Assembly: GCA_007130525.1 (NCBI GenBank)
Contig: SLSJ01000002.1
Span: 1 to 41,169 of the forward strand
Reading direction: 5' to 3'
Source: Ectothiorhodospiraceae bacterium
Lineage (GTDB): Bacteria; Pseudomonadota; Gammaproteobacteria; Nitrococcales; Aquisalimonadaceae
DNA length: 41,169 nucleotides
Positions 18,366-27,054 of this stretch are shown in pieces. The notes beneath the pieces are model-generated. The model ran no database searches. It was not told where the DNA came from and was given only the letters and a program-made list of their open reading frames with translations. Positions within the stretch are counted from its first letter, which is position 1; each line of letters starts with the position of its first letter. The translations under genes were made by a program, and so were the position numbers.

Positions 18366-19051
18366 CGGAAAGTTTCGAGAGTCTGCTGGAACGGTTGCAT
18401 TACCGGTTCAGCGAACCCGACCTGCTTGAGGAAGCGCTGACCCATCGGAGTGTCAGCGAGCGCAACAACGAGCGCCTGGAGTTTCTGGGCGACAGCATCC
18501 TGAATTTCGTCATCGCGTCCGAACTCTTTGTCCTGCTGCCCAATGAAACCGAAGGCGGGCTCAGCCGTATGCGAGCCAGCCTGGTGAACCGGGAGAGTCT
18601 TGCGGCGATCGCCCGACAGCTGGACCTCGGGGAGCATCTGCGGCTTGGTTCCGGCGAACTCAAGAGCGGTGGACGCCGGCGGGAATCGATCCTCTCCGAT
18701 GCGCTTGAGGGTGTCATGGGCGCCGTGTACCTGGATGGAGGTTACGAAGCCAGCCGTGCGTTGATTCTGCGGTTGTTTCATGAGCGCCTGCGCACATTGC
18801 CCTCGGCACAGGAACTCAAGGACCCCAAGACCCGACTACAGGAGTACCTACAGTCCACAGGAAAACCGCTTCCTCTGTATGAGGTTACGGCGATTGCCGG
18901 GAAAGCGCATGAACAGGTGTTCCGGGTTGAGTGCAGTGTCGACGGGGTGCCGACCGTAACCCGCGGCGAAGCCGGGAGTCGACGTGGCGCGGAGCAGGAA
19001 GCGGCCAGGGTGATGCTCGACAAGCTCCGTTGCGGCCAAGGGAGACGCTGA
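18362..19051 (+). CDS. rnc: Ribonuclease III
   Basis: Cleaves double-stranded RNA, processing rRNA precursors and some mRNAs. The 229-aa protein has the catalytic box NERLEFLGDS (E40, D44) and SDALEGVMGAVYLDGG (D113, E116), followed by a C-terminal double-stranded-RNA-binding domain (from about residue 155; KDPKTRLQEYLQ, GSRRGAEQEAARVML). Start GTG 18362 overlaps the DUF4845 stop. The last codons and the stop TGA (19049-19051) lie inside the left arm of the inverted repeat at 19040-19058, so the C-terminal GRR comes from the repeat. Confidence 0.96.
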   Translation: MTESFESLLERLHYRFSEPDLLEEALTHRSVSERNNERLEFLGDSILNFVIASELFVLLPNETEGGLSRMRASLVNRESLAAIARQLDLGEHLRLGSGELKSGGRRRESILSDALEGVMGAVYLDGGYEASRALILRLFHERLRTLPSAQELKDPKTRLQEYLQSTGKPLPLYEVTAIAGKAHEQVFRVECSVDGVPTVTRGEAGSRRGAEQEAARVMLDKLRCGQGRR

Positions 19052-19485
19052 TTTATTCCCGCGATCTCGCTCGTGTCGCATGGCAGCCTGACAAGGCGCG
19101 GTACCGGTTCGGTAGCTCGAGCTAGCCCGCATTTCTCACCGCCGTTCGTTGCGAGGGCGCCGGGATGCCGCTGTGACGGGGGGCACGTACCGGAAGACTG
19201 CGAAGGCGTAGCTGACACTACGTCGAGCCGGCTGCAGGGAGTACGCCCCGACACAGCGAGCAGATCGGCGTGCGTAGTAGAAGGGCGGCGAGAAATGCGG
19301 GCTAGCGGGCCGGCGACCCAACACCGCCAGGGGCGAAGCGGCCGAGCCCCAAGGGGTTGGCGCCGTACATTCCGAATGCGGTGTTGCGCTGCTTGACCGC
19401 AGAGTGACTGCGGCGCTGCACAGCGCGCCTTGCCTCGGATAAAATGCGATGCCAAGGCGAACGTGCGAATAAATCAGCGTCTCCC
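19040..19485. mobile_element. Composite inverted-repeat element splitting rnc and era
   Basis: A perfect 19-bp inverted repeat, GGGAGACGCTGATTTATTC at 19040-19058 and its complement at 19467-19485, encloses 408 bp. Pairing resumes further in: TCGCAT, about ten bases, then CAAGGCGCG on the left has a matching complement on the right (about 19424-19452), so the arms are roughly 60 bp with interruptions. Inside lies MITE copy D (19123-19304) and about 115 bp with several small hairpins, such as CCGCAG/CTGCGG. No transposase or credible gene is present. In related bacteria rnc and era usually abut, so this is a likely insertion. Confidence 0.65.
19123..19304 (+). mobile_element. MITE-like repeat, copy D (complete)
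   Basis: A 182-bp copy bounded by TA at 19123-19124 and 19303-19304 (CTAG at both ends). Its arms read GCCCGCATTTCTCACC and GGCGAGAAATGCGGGC: where other copies have ATATCTC/GAGATAT, both arms here have ATTTCTC/GAGAAAT, a paired change. The interior hairpin GTAGCTGACACTAC is present. It is nested inside the longer inverted repeat between rnc and era. Confidence 0.88.
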
Positions 19486-19532
19486 AAGAGGGGGGGCAAG
19501 GTGGCGAATGAAGGGTGTGGACGTCTCCGATC

Positions 19533-20453
19533 ATGACCGTGATGGCTGAATCGGAAGAGCCGGGTATCCGCTGTGGCTTCGTCGCACTGGTGGGACGACC
19601 CAATGTGGGCAAGTCGACGTTGCTCAACCGCCTGCTGGGCATGAAGATCAGCATCATCTCCCGCAAGCCTCAGACTACCCGCAACCGCATCCTCGGCATC
19701 GATACCCGGGAAGGTACCCAGACGGTGTACGTGGATACGCCCGGTCTGCATCGCCGCCAGCATCGCGCCCTTAACAGATCGCTCAACCGCGCCGCGGTGT
19801 CCGCGCTGCACGACGTGGATCTGGCGGTGTTCGTGGTCGAGGCCCTGCGCTGGTGCGACGACGACGAGCTGGTTCTGGAGAAAATCAAGGCGGCCGGGGT
19901 TCCCGCGCTGGTTGCGATCAACAAGGTGGACAAGGTTGCGCGCAAGGAATTGCTGTTGCCGTACCTGCAGCAGCTTGCCGCACGCCACGATTTCGCCGCC
20001 CTCGTGCCGGTGTCGGCACGGCGCGGCCGTAATCTCGACGCCCTGCGCAACGACATTGTCCGACATCTGCCGGTAACCGGGCAGTACATGTTTCCCGAGG
20101 ACCAGATCACGGATCGCAGTGAGCGCTTCCTGGTCGCCGAACTGGTCCGCGAACAGCTCATGGAAACACTGGGACAGGAAGTGCCGTATTCCACGGCCGT
20201 TGAAATCGAGTCATTCGAGCGAAAGGGCGATCTGACGCGTATCCATGTGCTGATCTGGGTGGAGCGCCCCGGGCAGAAGGCCATCGTGATCGGCAAGGGC
20301 GGTCATCAACTCAAGCAGATCGGACAGAAGGCACGGCCGCAGATCGAGCGGCTGCTGGGAACGCGCGTGTTCATGGAACTGTGGGTCAAGGTGCGTGAGG
20401 GGTGGGCCGATGACGAGCGCGCCGTGCAGAGTCTCGGCTACGACGGCAACTGA
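19533..20453 (+). CDS. era: GTPase Era
   Basis: Essential GTPase that binds the 3' end of 16S rRNA during 30S assembly. The G1 motif is GRPNVGKST, switch I KPQTTRNRI, G3 DTPGLH and G4 NKVDK. The C-terminal KH domain contains IVIGKGGHQLKQIG. I favour ATG 19533 (306 aa), but GTG 19515 and ATG 19542 are also in frame and no ribosome site decides. It heads era-recO-pdxJ-acpS and is cut off from rnc by about 480 bp of repeat-rich DNA, which therefore must hold or carry its promoter activity, or be read through. Confidence 0.96.
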   Translation: MTVMAESEEPGIRCGFVALVGRPNVGKSTLLNRLLGMKISIISRKPQTTRNRILGIDTREGTQTVYVDTPGLHRRQHRALNRSLNRAAVSALHDVDLAVFVVEALRWCDDDELVLEKIKAAGVPALVAINKVDKVARKELLLPYLQQLAARHDFAALVPVSARRGRNLDALRNDIVRHLPVTGQYMFPEDQITDRSERFLVAELVREQLMETLGQEVPYSTAVEIESFERKGDLTRIHVLIWVERPGQKAIVIGKGGHQLKQIGQKARPQIERLLGTRVFMELWVKVREGWADDERAVQSLGYDGN

Positions 20454-20462
20454 GGATGGGCC

Positions 20463-21209
20463 ATGCACAGCGGACGCATGTCGACACTGGTACCAGCGTA
20501 TGTGCTGCATCGCCGGGCTTTCAGGGACTCCAGCCTGATCCTCGAGTTGTATACGCTGTCTCATGGCCGGGTAGGGGCCGTGGCACGCGGCGCCCGCCGT
20601 CCCGGTTCACGCTGGCGGGCGCTGGTCGAGCCCTTCCAGCCGTTGTTGTCAAGCTGGCAGGGCCGCGGCGAACTGATGACGCTCACGGCGCTGGAAGCGG
20701 CCGGACCACCGCAGACAGTCGCCGGCCCGCGGCTGGCCAGTGCCTTCTACGTGAACGAACTCATGCTGCGTCTGTTGCGCCGCGAGGATCCGTCGGAAGC
20801 GCTGTTCGAGGCCTATGCCCAAGTGATTTCCGGGCTGTCCCGGAACGATGCCGAAGAGGCCTGCCTGCGGCTGTTCGAGAAACGCCTGCTGGAGTGCCTC
20901 GGCTACGGCCTGCAGCTGGAGCGGGCCGCAGACACGGGGGCACCACTGGAGCCGAACCGTCACTACCGCTATGTGATCGATTATGGTCCGGTGTGCGCGG
21001 ACCGCGGCGAACGCGACGTGTTCAGTGGCCGCTGTTTGCTGGCGCTTGGTCGCGAGGAAATGCAGAGCGGTATCGAGTTGGGGGCGATCCGACGGCTCAT
21101 GCGTATCGCGCTTGAACCGCATATCGGCGACAGGCCCCTGCACAGCCGCGGCCTCTATCGTCAACTTCGTGGGCGGAAAACAGGGCCCCAGGGGGAATCC
21201 CGGTCATGA
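20463..21209 (+). CDS. recO: DNA repair protein RecO
   Basis: Loads RecA on single-stranded DNA with RecR in the RecF pathway. The 248-aa protein has the N-terminal OB-fold with [19 protein letters not shown] and [14 protein letters not shown], and a helical C-terminal domain ([19 protein letters not shown]). Zinc-binding cysteines are absent, as in many gammaproteobacterial RecO proteins. It starts 9 bp after era with GAGGATGG as ribosome site and overlaps pdxJ by four bases (ATGA). Confidence 0.93.
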   Translation: MHSGRMSTLVPAYVLHRRAFRDSSLILELYTLSHGRVGAVARGARRPGSRWRALVEPFQPLLSSWQGRGELMTLTALEAAGPPQTVAGPRLASAFYVNELMLRLLRREDPSEALFEAYAQVISGLSRNDAEEACLRLFEKRLLECLGYGLQLERAADTGAPLEPNRHYRYVIDYGPVCADRGERDVFSGRCLLALGREEMQSGIELGAIRRLMRIALEPHIGDRPLHSRGLYRQLRGRKTGPQGESRS

Positions 21210-21952
21210 CTTGGCAACCGCAACTGGACATTCTGCTGGGTGTGAATATCGACCACGTGGCAACGCTGCGGCAGGCTCGGGGCACGCGCTACCCGGATCC
21301 GGTGCAGGCGGCGCTCGAGGCGGAGCAGGCAGGCGCCGACGGCATAACCGTGCACCTGCGGGAGGATCGGCGGCACGTACAGGAGCGGGACGTAGACCTG
21401 CTTGCGCAGGTGCTGCAAACCCGCATGAACCTGGAGATGGCGGTCACCGCGGAGATGCTGCTGATTGCCGAACGCTTGCGTCCCGCCTGTTGCTGCCTTG
21501 TTCCCGAGCGTCGTGAGGAACTCACAACCGAAGGCGGGCTCGACGTCGCCGGTCAGCCGGAGCGTACCCGGGAAGCCTGCGAACGCTTGGCCGCCGCCGG
21601 CATTACGGTGTCGCTTTTCATCGATCCGGAACCGGAGCAGTTGCGTGCCGCCGCCGGTGCCGGCGCGCCGTTTGTCGAGCTGCATACCGGCGCCTATGCG
21701 GAAGCCCCGAATCCCGCCGCGCGCGAGGATGAACTGCAACGCATCCACGACGGTGTTGAACTCGGCCTCGAACTGGGTCTGGCCGTCAATGCCGGACACG
21801 GTCTCTCGTACCATAATGTGGAAGCGATAGCGTCCATCCCCGGAATTCATGAACTCAATATCGGTCACGCCATCGTTGCCCGCGCCGTATTCACGGGATT
21901 TCAGCAGGCGGTTCGGGACATGAAGACCCTGATGCGGGAAGCCCGGCGGTGA
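21206..21952 (+). CDS. pdxJ: Pyridoxine 5'-phosphate synthase
   Basis: Condenses 1-deoxyxylulose 5-phosphate with 3-amino-2-oxopropyl phosphate to form pyridoxine phosphate. The 248-aa TIM barrel has the signature [16 protein letters not shown] at the N-terminus, then [24 protein letters not shown] and the C-terminal [13 protein letters not shown] with [14 protein letters not shown]. Translationally coupled to recO (ATGA) and to acpS (GTGA). Confidence 0.96.
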   Translation: MTWQPQLDILLGVNIDHVATLRQARGTRYPDPVQAALEAEQAGADGITVHLREDRRHVQERDVDLLAQVLQTRMNLEMAVTAEMLLIAERLRPACCCLVPERREELTTEGGLDVAGQPERTREACERLAAAGITVSLFIDPEPEQLRAAAGAGAPFVELHTGAYAEAPNPAAREDELQRIHDGVELGLELGLAVNAGHGLSYHNVEAIASIPGIHELNIGHAIVARAVFTGFQQAVRDMKTLMREARR

Positions 21953-22335
21953 GTATCATCGGCATCGGCACCGACCTGGTGGATATTCGGCGTGTTGCCG
22001 ATCTGCTCAGGCGGCATCCGGAGCGGTTTCCGCAGCGCATCCTTACAACGGCCGAGGTGACACACTGGCGGTTGCGCGGCAATGATGCTGCATGGCTGGC
22101 AAAGCGTTTTGCGGCCAAGGAAGCGGCCGCCAAGGCGCTTGGTACCGGGATAGGAGGCCGGGTCTCGTTTCAGGATCTGGTAATCGGCACCAGCACCGGC
22201 GGCGCGCCGACGCTGACGCTTCGCGGCGGTGCCCGGGCAGTGGCGGAGCGGGCCGGCGTGAATGCCGCCCATGTCAGTCTCAGTGACGAATCGCAGCACG
22301 CGCTTGCCTTCGTGGTACTGGAGAATATTTCCTGA
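21949..22335 (+). CDS. acpS: Holo-ACP synthase
   Basis: Transfers 4'-phosphopantetheine from coenzyme A to the acyl carrier protein. The 128-aa protein carries the two family signatures: [12 protein letters not shown] (metal and CoA site, from residue 5) and [20 protein letters not shown]. Start GTG 21949 overlaps the pdxJ stop (GTGA). Last gene of the era operon; it is convergent with barA across 34 bp, with no obvious intrinsic terminator. Confidence 0.95.
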   Translation: MSIIGIGTDLVDIRRVADLLRRHPERFPQRILTTAEVTHWRLRGNDAAWLAKRFAAKEAAAKALGTGIGGRVSFQDLVIGTSTGGAPTLTLRGGARAVAERAGVNAAHVSLSDESQHALAFVVLENIS

Positions 22336-22369
22336 ATCGCTTCCGCTCGCCGGCCCTGTTCGGTGCGCG

Positions 22370-25084
22370 TCAATCGGCCTTTGATTGCTCGTGCTTCTCC
22401 GTCAACAGTTGATCGACATTCTCCAGTAGCTGCTCCAAGGCGGCGGGCAACTCGTGCACCTGCTCGTTCAGCAATGTGTCTTCCACGGCCCGGCAGGCGT
22501 GCTTGAGGGCAAGCGCACCGCTGACACTGGCAGCACCGTGCAGCGTGTGCACGCGCTCCCGAAGTGTCTGAAGGTCCCGTGCAGTGTAGGCTTCGTCCAC
22601 CGCCCGGCGGTGCCTTCCGAGTTCCGCCACCAGCATCATCAGCAACTCCCGGTCCAGTGCCTGCCGATCTCCGCTCGCCAGGATGTCGTGACCGCGCCCG
22701 GCCCGGCCCGGTTGCAAGCAGCGAAGTTCGGCAGTCAGTTCCTGTTCGGTCACGGGTTTGATCAGGCAGGCGTTCATGCCCATCCCCGTCAGGCGCGCCG
22801 GTTCGCCGGGCAGCGCATTGGCGGTAATGGCGACGATTCGGCACTGGCGGTGGCCCGGGCGCAATCCCCGTATCTGTCGTGCGGCCGCCTCGCCGCTCAT
22901 CCCGGGCATGTGGATGTCCATAAATATGATGTCGTAGCTGGTACGACGGGCCAGGTCCACGGCTTGCCGCCCGTCGGCAGCCTCGTCCACCGTGACGCCG
23001 AGCCGATCCAGCAGCGTCGTGACCAGCTTCCGGTTGATGGCGTTGTCGTCCACCACCAGCGCCCGCACGTCGGCGAAACGATCGCTCACGGGCCCGCGTC
23101 CGATACCGATTGTGGCCGTTTCCGCGGATACCGGCGTGGAATATTGCGGTGACGCCGTCAGTCTGCAGAGCTCTCTGTAGAGCGAACGCCTGCGGGGAAT
23201 CTTGGGCAGGCATATATCGGCGCCCAGTCTATTCAATCTGCTCAGTTCGTTACGATCCACCGTGCTCGCAAGCACTGCCAGCGACACCTTGCCGCGGGAT
23301 CCCCTGGACAGCAGTGATTCAACATCCGCGCTGTGCAGTTCCGCGCGTGTCAGCCCGATCAACGCAAGATCCCAGCGTTCGCGCCGCAAATGCTCCAGGA
23401 ATGGCTGTTCCGCCTCCATCTCGACCACGTCCATCTGCCAGGCTTCCAGCAGATGACGGCTGGCGAGCCTGGACAGTCGATTGCGATCGAGAAGCAGGAC
23501 CCTGCGCCCGCGCAATGGGTAATCGCGGCGCGGCGGACCGGTGTGTCGCGGCTCCTTCTGACGCAGGCAACGGAGTGTGAACCAGAACGTGGAACCCTTG
23601 CCCGGAGTACTCTCGAGCCCGATACTGCCGCCCATCTGCTGAATCAGCTTCCGGCAGATGATCAAGCCGAGGCCTGCGCCGCCGAAGCGTCGCGTGATCG
23701 ACGTATCCGCCTGGCTGAATGCCTTGAACAGCTTTCGTCGATCACTCTCGGACAGACCGATTCCGGTATCGGTGACGGTGATCCTGAGCAGCACGTCGTG
23801 TCTGTTATCATCGCCGTCACGCATGACGCGGACGACGACACCCCCCTTGTGGGTGAACTTGACGGCGTTATGGATGAGGTTGGTAAGTATCTGACGAATC
23901 CGTACCGGGTCGCCATGGAGCTTGTGCGGGACATCGCTGTATATCAGATTCACCAGTTCCAGGTACTTGCCATAGGCTGCGGGCGCCATCAGCGACAGGA
24001 CTTCCTCCAGGCAGTCGCGCAGATCAAAGGGGACGGTGTCGATCACCAGTTTCCCGGCTTCGATCCTGGAGAAATCGATGATGTCGTTGACCAGTGCCAG
24101 CAAGTTGTTGGCGGAATCACGGATGGTCCGGACGTGGTCACGCTGGTCCTCATCGAGCCTTGATCGCGCGAGCAGATCGGCGAAACCGAGGATGCCGTTG
24201 ATCGGGGTGCGGATTTCATGGCTCATGTTGGCCAGGAATTCCGACTTCACCCGGCTGCCGCTTACGGCCCGCTTGCGCGCGATGTCCAGCTCCGCATTCT
24301 GGATCTCAACAGCTTCAAGGGTCTCTCGCAAGTCGCGGGTAGCCTTGTCAATTTGCTGGGTCAACTGTTTCTGCGATCGCTCCATGCTGATGGCGGTGCG
24401 ATTCACTGCGCGGGCCAGTGAGGCGAGCTCGTCGGCCGCGAGCAGGTGAGCACGGGCACGAAAGTCCCCCGCCCCCAGCCGCCGGATCACATCGGTTAAC
24501 TGGTTGATGGGCCCGACGACGCTGTGTCGGGTCACAAGCCCCGCCACCACCAGCGCAAGCCAGGCAAGAGTGACGCCGGCCAGCAGCGGTGGCAGGGTGT
24601 CCAGGCGGCTCTCGATCAGGGGCGCGGAATCCATCTGCAGTTCGATGCGACCAGAGGAGGCGGGGGACTGGAGGACTTGCGGGCCGTCGCTCAGGCCATC
24701 GGTCTGGGATGCCGGCAGCGGGGCGTTGACGCTGAACTGGCGCGAGAACAGATTCGATAAACGCCGTCGTACGGGGCCGGCCGAGGCTTTGCCGTCCGGC
24801 TCCGCGCTCAACCGGATTTCAACCCCTTCGGGGGTAAGGATACGAACGCTGCTCACGGCTGGTTCCGTCAACGCCATGGCCGCCAGCCGCGGCAGCCCGT
24901 GATCGCCTTGCTGCAGTTCGGCGGCAAGCGTCAATTGCGATGCGATCAGCGCGGCCCTGGATTCGAGTTCGGTCTGCACGGACTTGAGGCTCTGGTTGGC
25001 GAGCCAGGTCCCCGTCACCAGAAAGAGCGTGAGCGGGGCGAAGACGCAAAGCACCAGGATGCGTGTTCCCAGTCCCCAACGCAT
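22370..25084 (-). CDS. barA: Hybrid sensor histidine kinase BarA/GacS
   Basis: Tripartite sensor kinase that phosphorylates UvrY/GacA, controlling Csr small RNAs in studied species. Start at 25084 (MRWGLGTRIL, GGAGAG upstream) gives 904 aa; the longer frame to 25201 is unsupported. Two membrane helices (about 8-28 and 164-184) flank a periplasmic sensor; HAMP about 186-238; HisKA with H289 in NMSHEIRTPINGILG; ATPase domain with NLIHNAVKF (402-410) and DTGIGL. A first receiver (about 525-640) is degenerate, with glycine in place of the acceptor aspartate in DLALIGLTRAEL. The second has D723 in FMDIHMPG, and the Hpt domain has H849 in HTLHGAAS. Confidence 0.93.
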   Translation of the reverse strand: MRWGLGTRILVLCVFAPLTLFLVTGTWLANQSLKSVQTELESRAALIASQLTLAAELQQGDHGLPRLAAMALTEPAVSSVRILTPEGVEIRLSAEPDGKASAGPVRRRLSNLFSRQFSVNAPLPASQTDGLSDGPQVLQSPASSGRIELQMDSAPLIESRLDTLPPLLAGVTLAWLALVVAGLVTRHSVVGPINQLTDVIRRLGAGDFRARAHLLAADELASLARAVNRTAISMERSQKQLTQQIDKATRDLRETLEAVEIQNAELDIARKRAVSGSRVKSEFLANMSHEIRTPINGILGFADLLARSRLDEDQRDHVRTIRDSANNLLALVNDIIDFSRIEAGKLVIDTVPFDLRDCLEEVLSLMAPAAYGKYLELVNLIYSDVPHKLHGDPVRIRQILTNLIHNAVKFTHKGGVVVRVMRDGDDNRHDVLLRITVTDTGIGLSESDRRKLFKAFSQADTSITRRFGGAGLGLIICRKLIQQMGGSIGLESTPGKGSTFWFTLRCLRQKEPRHTGPPRRDYPLRGRRVLLLDRNRLSRLASRHLLEAWQMDVVEMEAEQPFLEHLRRERWDLALIGLTRAELHSADVESLLSRGSRGKVSLAVLASTVDRNELSRLNRLGADICLPKIPRRRSLYRELCRLTASPQYSTPVSAETATIGIGRGPVSDRFADVRALVVDDNAINRKLVTTLLDRLGVTVDEAADGRQAVDLARRTSYDIIFMDIHMPGMSGEAAARQIRGLRPGHRQCRIVAITANALPGEPARLTGMGMNACLIKPVTEQELTAELRCLQPGRAGRGHDILASGDRQALDRELLMMLVAELGRHRRAVDEAYTARDLQTLRERVHTLHGAASVSGALALKHACRAVEDTLLNEQVHELPAALEQLLENVDQLLTEKHEQSKAD

Positions 25085-25344
25085 GGATATCAACTCTCCG
25101 TGTTTGCAGCCGAGCCATCGCAGGCGGGACGGTCGGTATTCGTGTTCTGTCTGGTGCGGCCGCCACGCACGGCTGACGGGACGCGGTGCTGATCGCTGCA
25201 ATCACTGATTGTCCCGGTTTTTCCGGGCCGTGCCGTGAACGCTTCCGCGAACGCGGGCGATTCGGCGTGTCCGCAACCGTACCATATGGCTCGCGCCGTG
25301 CTCTGATGGTAGCCCTGAATCGTACGCGGCATTAGACTCTCGCC

Positions 25345-26235
25345 ATGACTTATCCAACCGTTGAAGATTTCGTCGGCAACACGCCCCTCGTGCGATTGCA
25401 ACGTCTCGGCGGCCCCACCAGCAATACCATCCTGCTCAAGCTGGAAGGCAACAACCCTGCTGGTTCGGTCAAGGACCGGCCGGCCATGAGCATGATCGGG
25501 CGGGCGGAGGAACGCGGCGAGATCAGCCCCGGCGACACGCTGATCGAGGCCACCAGCGGCAATACGGGTATCGCTCTTGCAATGGCGGCGGCGATACGCG
25601 GCTACCGCATGCTGCTGATCATGCCTGAAAACATGACCGCCGAGCGACGTGCGTCCATGCGCGCCTATGGGGCCGAGCTGATACTGGTGTCCCGTGAAGA
25701 GGGCATGGAAGGCGCCCGTGATCTCGCCCGGCGCATGCAGGACGAGGGCAAGGGTCGTGTCCTCGATCAGTTCGCCAATCCCGATAACTGGCGTTCCCAC
25801 TACGAGGGTACGGGCCCGGAGATCTGGCGTGATACCGAAGGCCGGATTACGCACTTCGTGGCGTCCATGGGCACCACGGGTACCATCATGGGAACCTCAC
25901 GGTACTTCAAGGAAAAGAATCCGGAGATTCAGATCATCGGGGTCCAGCCCACCGACGGTTCGCAGATTCCCGGCATACGCCGCTGGCCTGAAGCGTATCT
26001 GCCAAGGATCTACGAACCGGAGCGGGTGGACAGGATCATCGATGTCAGCCAGGAGGATGCGGAAGACATGACGCGCCGGCTGGCGGCGCGCGAGGGCATC
26101 ATGGCCGGAATCTCCTCCGGGGGCACGCTGGTGGCCACCCTGCGTTTGTCGGCAGAAGTCGAAAACGCCACCATCGTCTCCGTGGTCTGCGACCGTGGTG
26201 ACCGTTACCTGTCCAGTGGCGTTTTCCCTGACTGA
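25345..26235 (+). CDS. cysM: Cysteine synthase B
   Basis: PLP enzyme making cysteine (or S-sulfocysteine) from O-acetylserine. The 296-aa length and NPAGSVKDRPA with K43 as the Schiff-base lysine fit the CysM subgroup. The phosphate and substrate loops are TSGNTG (70-75) and GTTGTIMG, and DGSQIPGIRRW is typical of CysM. It is divergent from barA across about 260 bp, in which I see no clear promoter. The ribosome site before ATG 25345 is weak. Confidence 0.94.
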   Translation: MTYPTVEDFVGNTPLVRLQRLGGPTSNTILLKLEGNNPAGSVKDRPAMSMIGRAEERGEISPGDTLIEATSGNTGIALAMAAAIRGYRMLLIMPENMTAERRASMRAYGAELILVSREEGMEGARDLARRMQDEGKGRVLDQFANPDNWRSHYEGTGPEIWRDTEGRITHFVASMGTTGTIMGTSRYFKEKNPEIQIIGVQPTDGSQIPGIRRWPEAYLPRIYEPERVDRIIDVSQEDAEDMTRRLAAREGIMAGISSGGTLVATLRLSAEVENATIVSVVCDRGDRYLSSGVFPD

Positions 26236-26249
26236 CTGCCCGGGAATAC

Positions 26250-27053
26250 ATGCTCATGACCGTATTCGTGTTCGACATCGAGACAATCCCGGACGTCGAT
26301 GGCGGTCGCAGGTTGCTGGGACTGGACGGACTGGATGACGAAGGCGTGGTCCAGGCCATGTCCGCTCTGCGCCGCCAGCAAACCGGGGGCTCGGAATTCC
26401 AGAAACTGCACCTGCATCGTGTTGCCGTCATATCCATCGCCATGCGCAGCGCGGATCGGTTCCGTGTCTGGTCACTGGGCGAAGCGGCCGGCTCGGAGGC
26501 GGACATCCTGCAGCGCTTCTTCGAAGGCATCGAACGTTATACCCCGACACTCGTGTCCTGGAACGGCAGCGGGTTCGATCTCCCGGTGCTGCACTATCGC
26601 GCCATGCTTCACGGCATCAGGGCGCCCAGGTACTGGGAGACGGGGGTCACCGATCAGGCATTTCGGTGGAACAATTACCTCAACCGCTTCCACGAACGGC
26701 ACACGGACCTGATGGACGTGCTTGCCGGCTATCAGCCACGCGCCGGTTGCGCGCTGGACGAACTCGCCACACTTTGCGGGTTTCCCGGCAAGATGGGCAT
26801 GGCCGGCGATCAGGTCTGGCCCGCGATCCGCGACGGCGAATTCGACCGCGTGCGCAGCTATTGCGAGACCGATGTCCTGAACACCTACCTTCTTTATTTG
26901 CGCTACCAGCTCATGCGGGGCCATCTGGACGACGAAGGCTATGGGCGCGAGTGCGAACTGGTACGATCCACTCTGCGCGAGCAGAAGCGTCCTCACCTCG
27001 ACGAATTTCTGCAAGCCTGGGCAGCGAATGCCGATGTCGAACGGGAGGGTTAG
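26250..27053 (+). CDS. Predicted 3'-5' exonuclease, PolB-like
   Basis: A 267-aa ribonuclease-H-fold protein like the stand-alone DNA polymerase B exonuclease-like family (PF10108 type). DEDDy-type residues appear in VFDIETIP (D9, E11), in WNGSGFDLPVL and in YCETDVLNTYLLY. The natural substrate of this family is not known to me. ATG 26250 and ATG 26256 are both possible; GGGAA upstream is better spaced for the second. It starts 14 bp after cysM, and its end carries the rlmD ribosome site, so cysM-exonuclease-rlmD likely form one operon. Confidence 0.88.
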   Translation: MLMTVFVFDIETIPDVDGGRRLLGLDGLDDEGVVQAMSALRRQQTGGSEFQKLHLHRVAVISIAMRSADRFRVWSLGEAAGSEADILQRFFEGIERYTPTLVSWNGSGFDLPVLHYRAMLHGIRAPRYWETGVTDQAFRWNNYLNRFHERHTDLMDVLAGYQPRAGCALDELATLCGFPGKMGMAGDQVWPAIRDGEFDRVRSYCETDVLNTYLLYLRYQLMRGHLDDEGYGRECELVRSTLREQKRPHLDEFLQAWAANADVEREG

Positions 27054-27054
27054 C

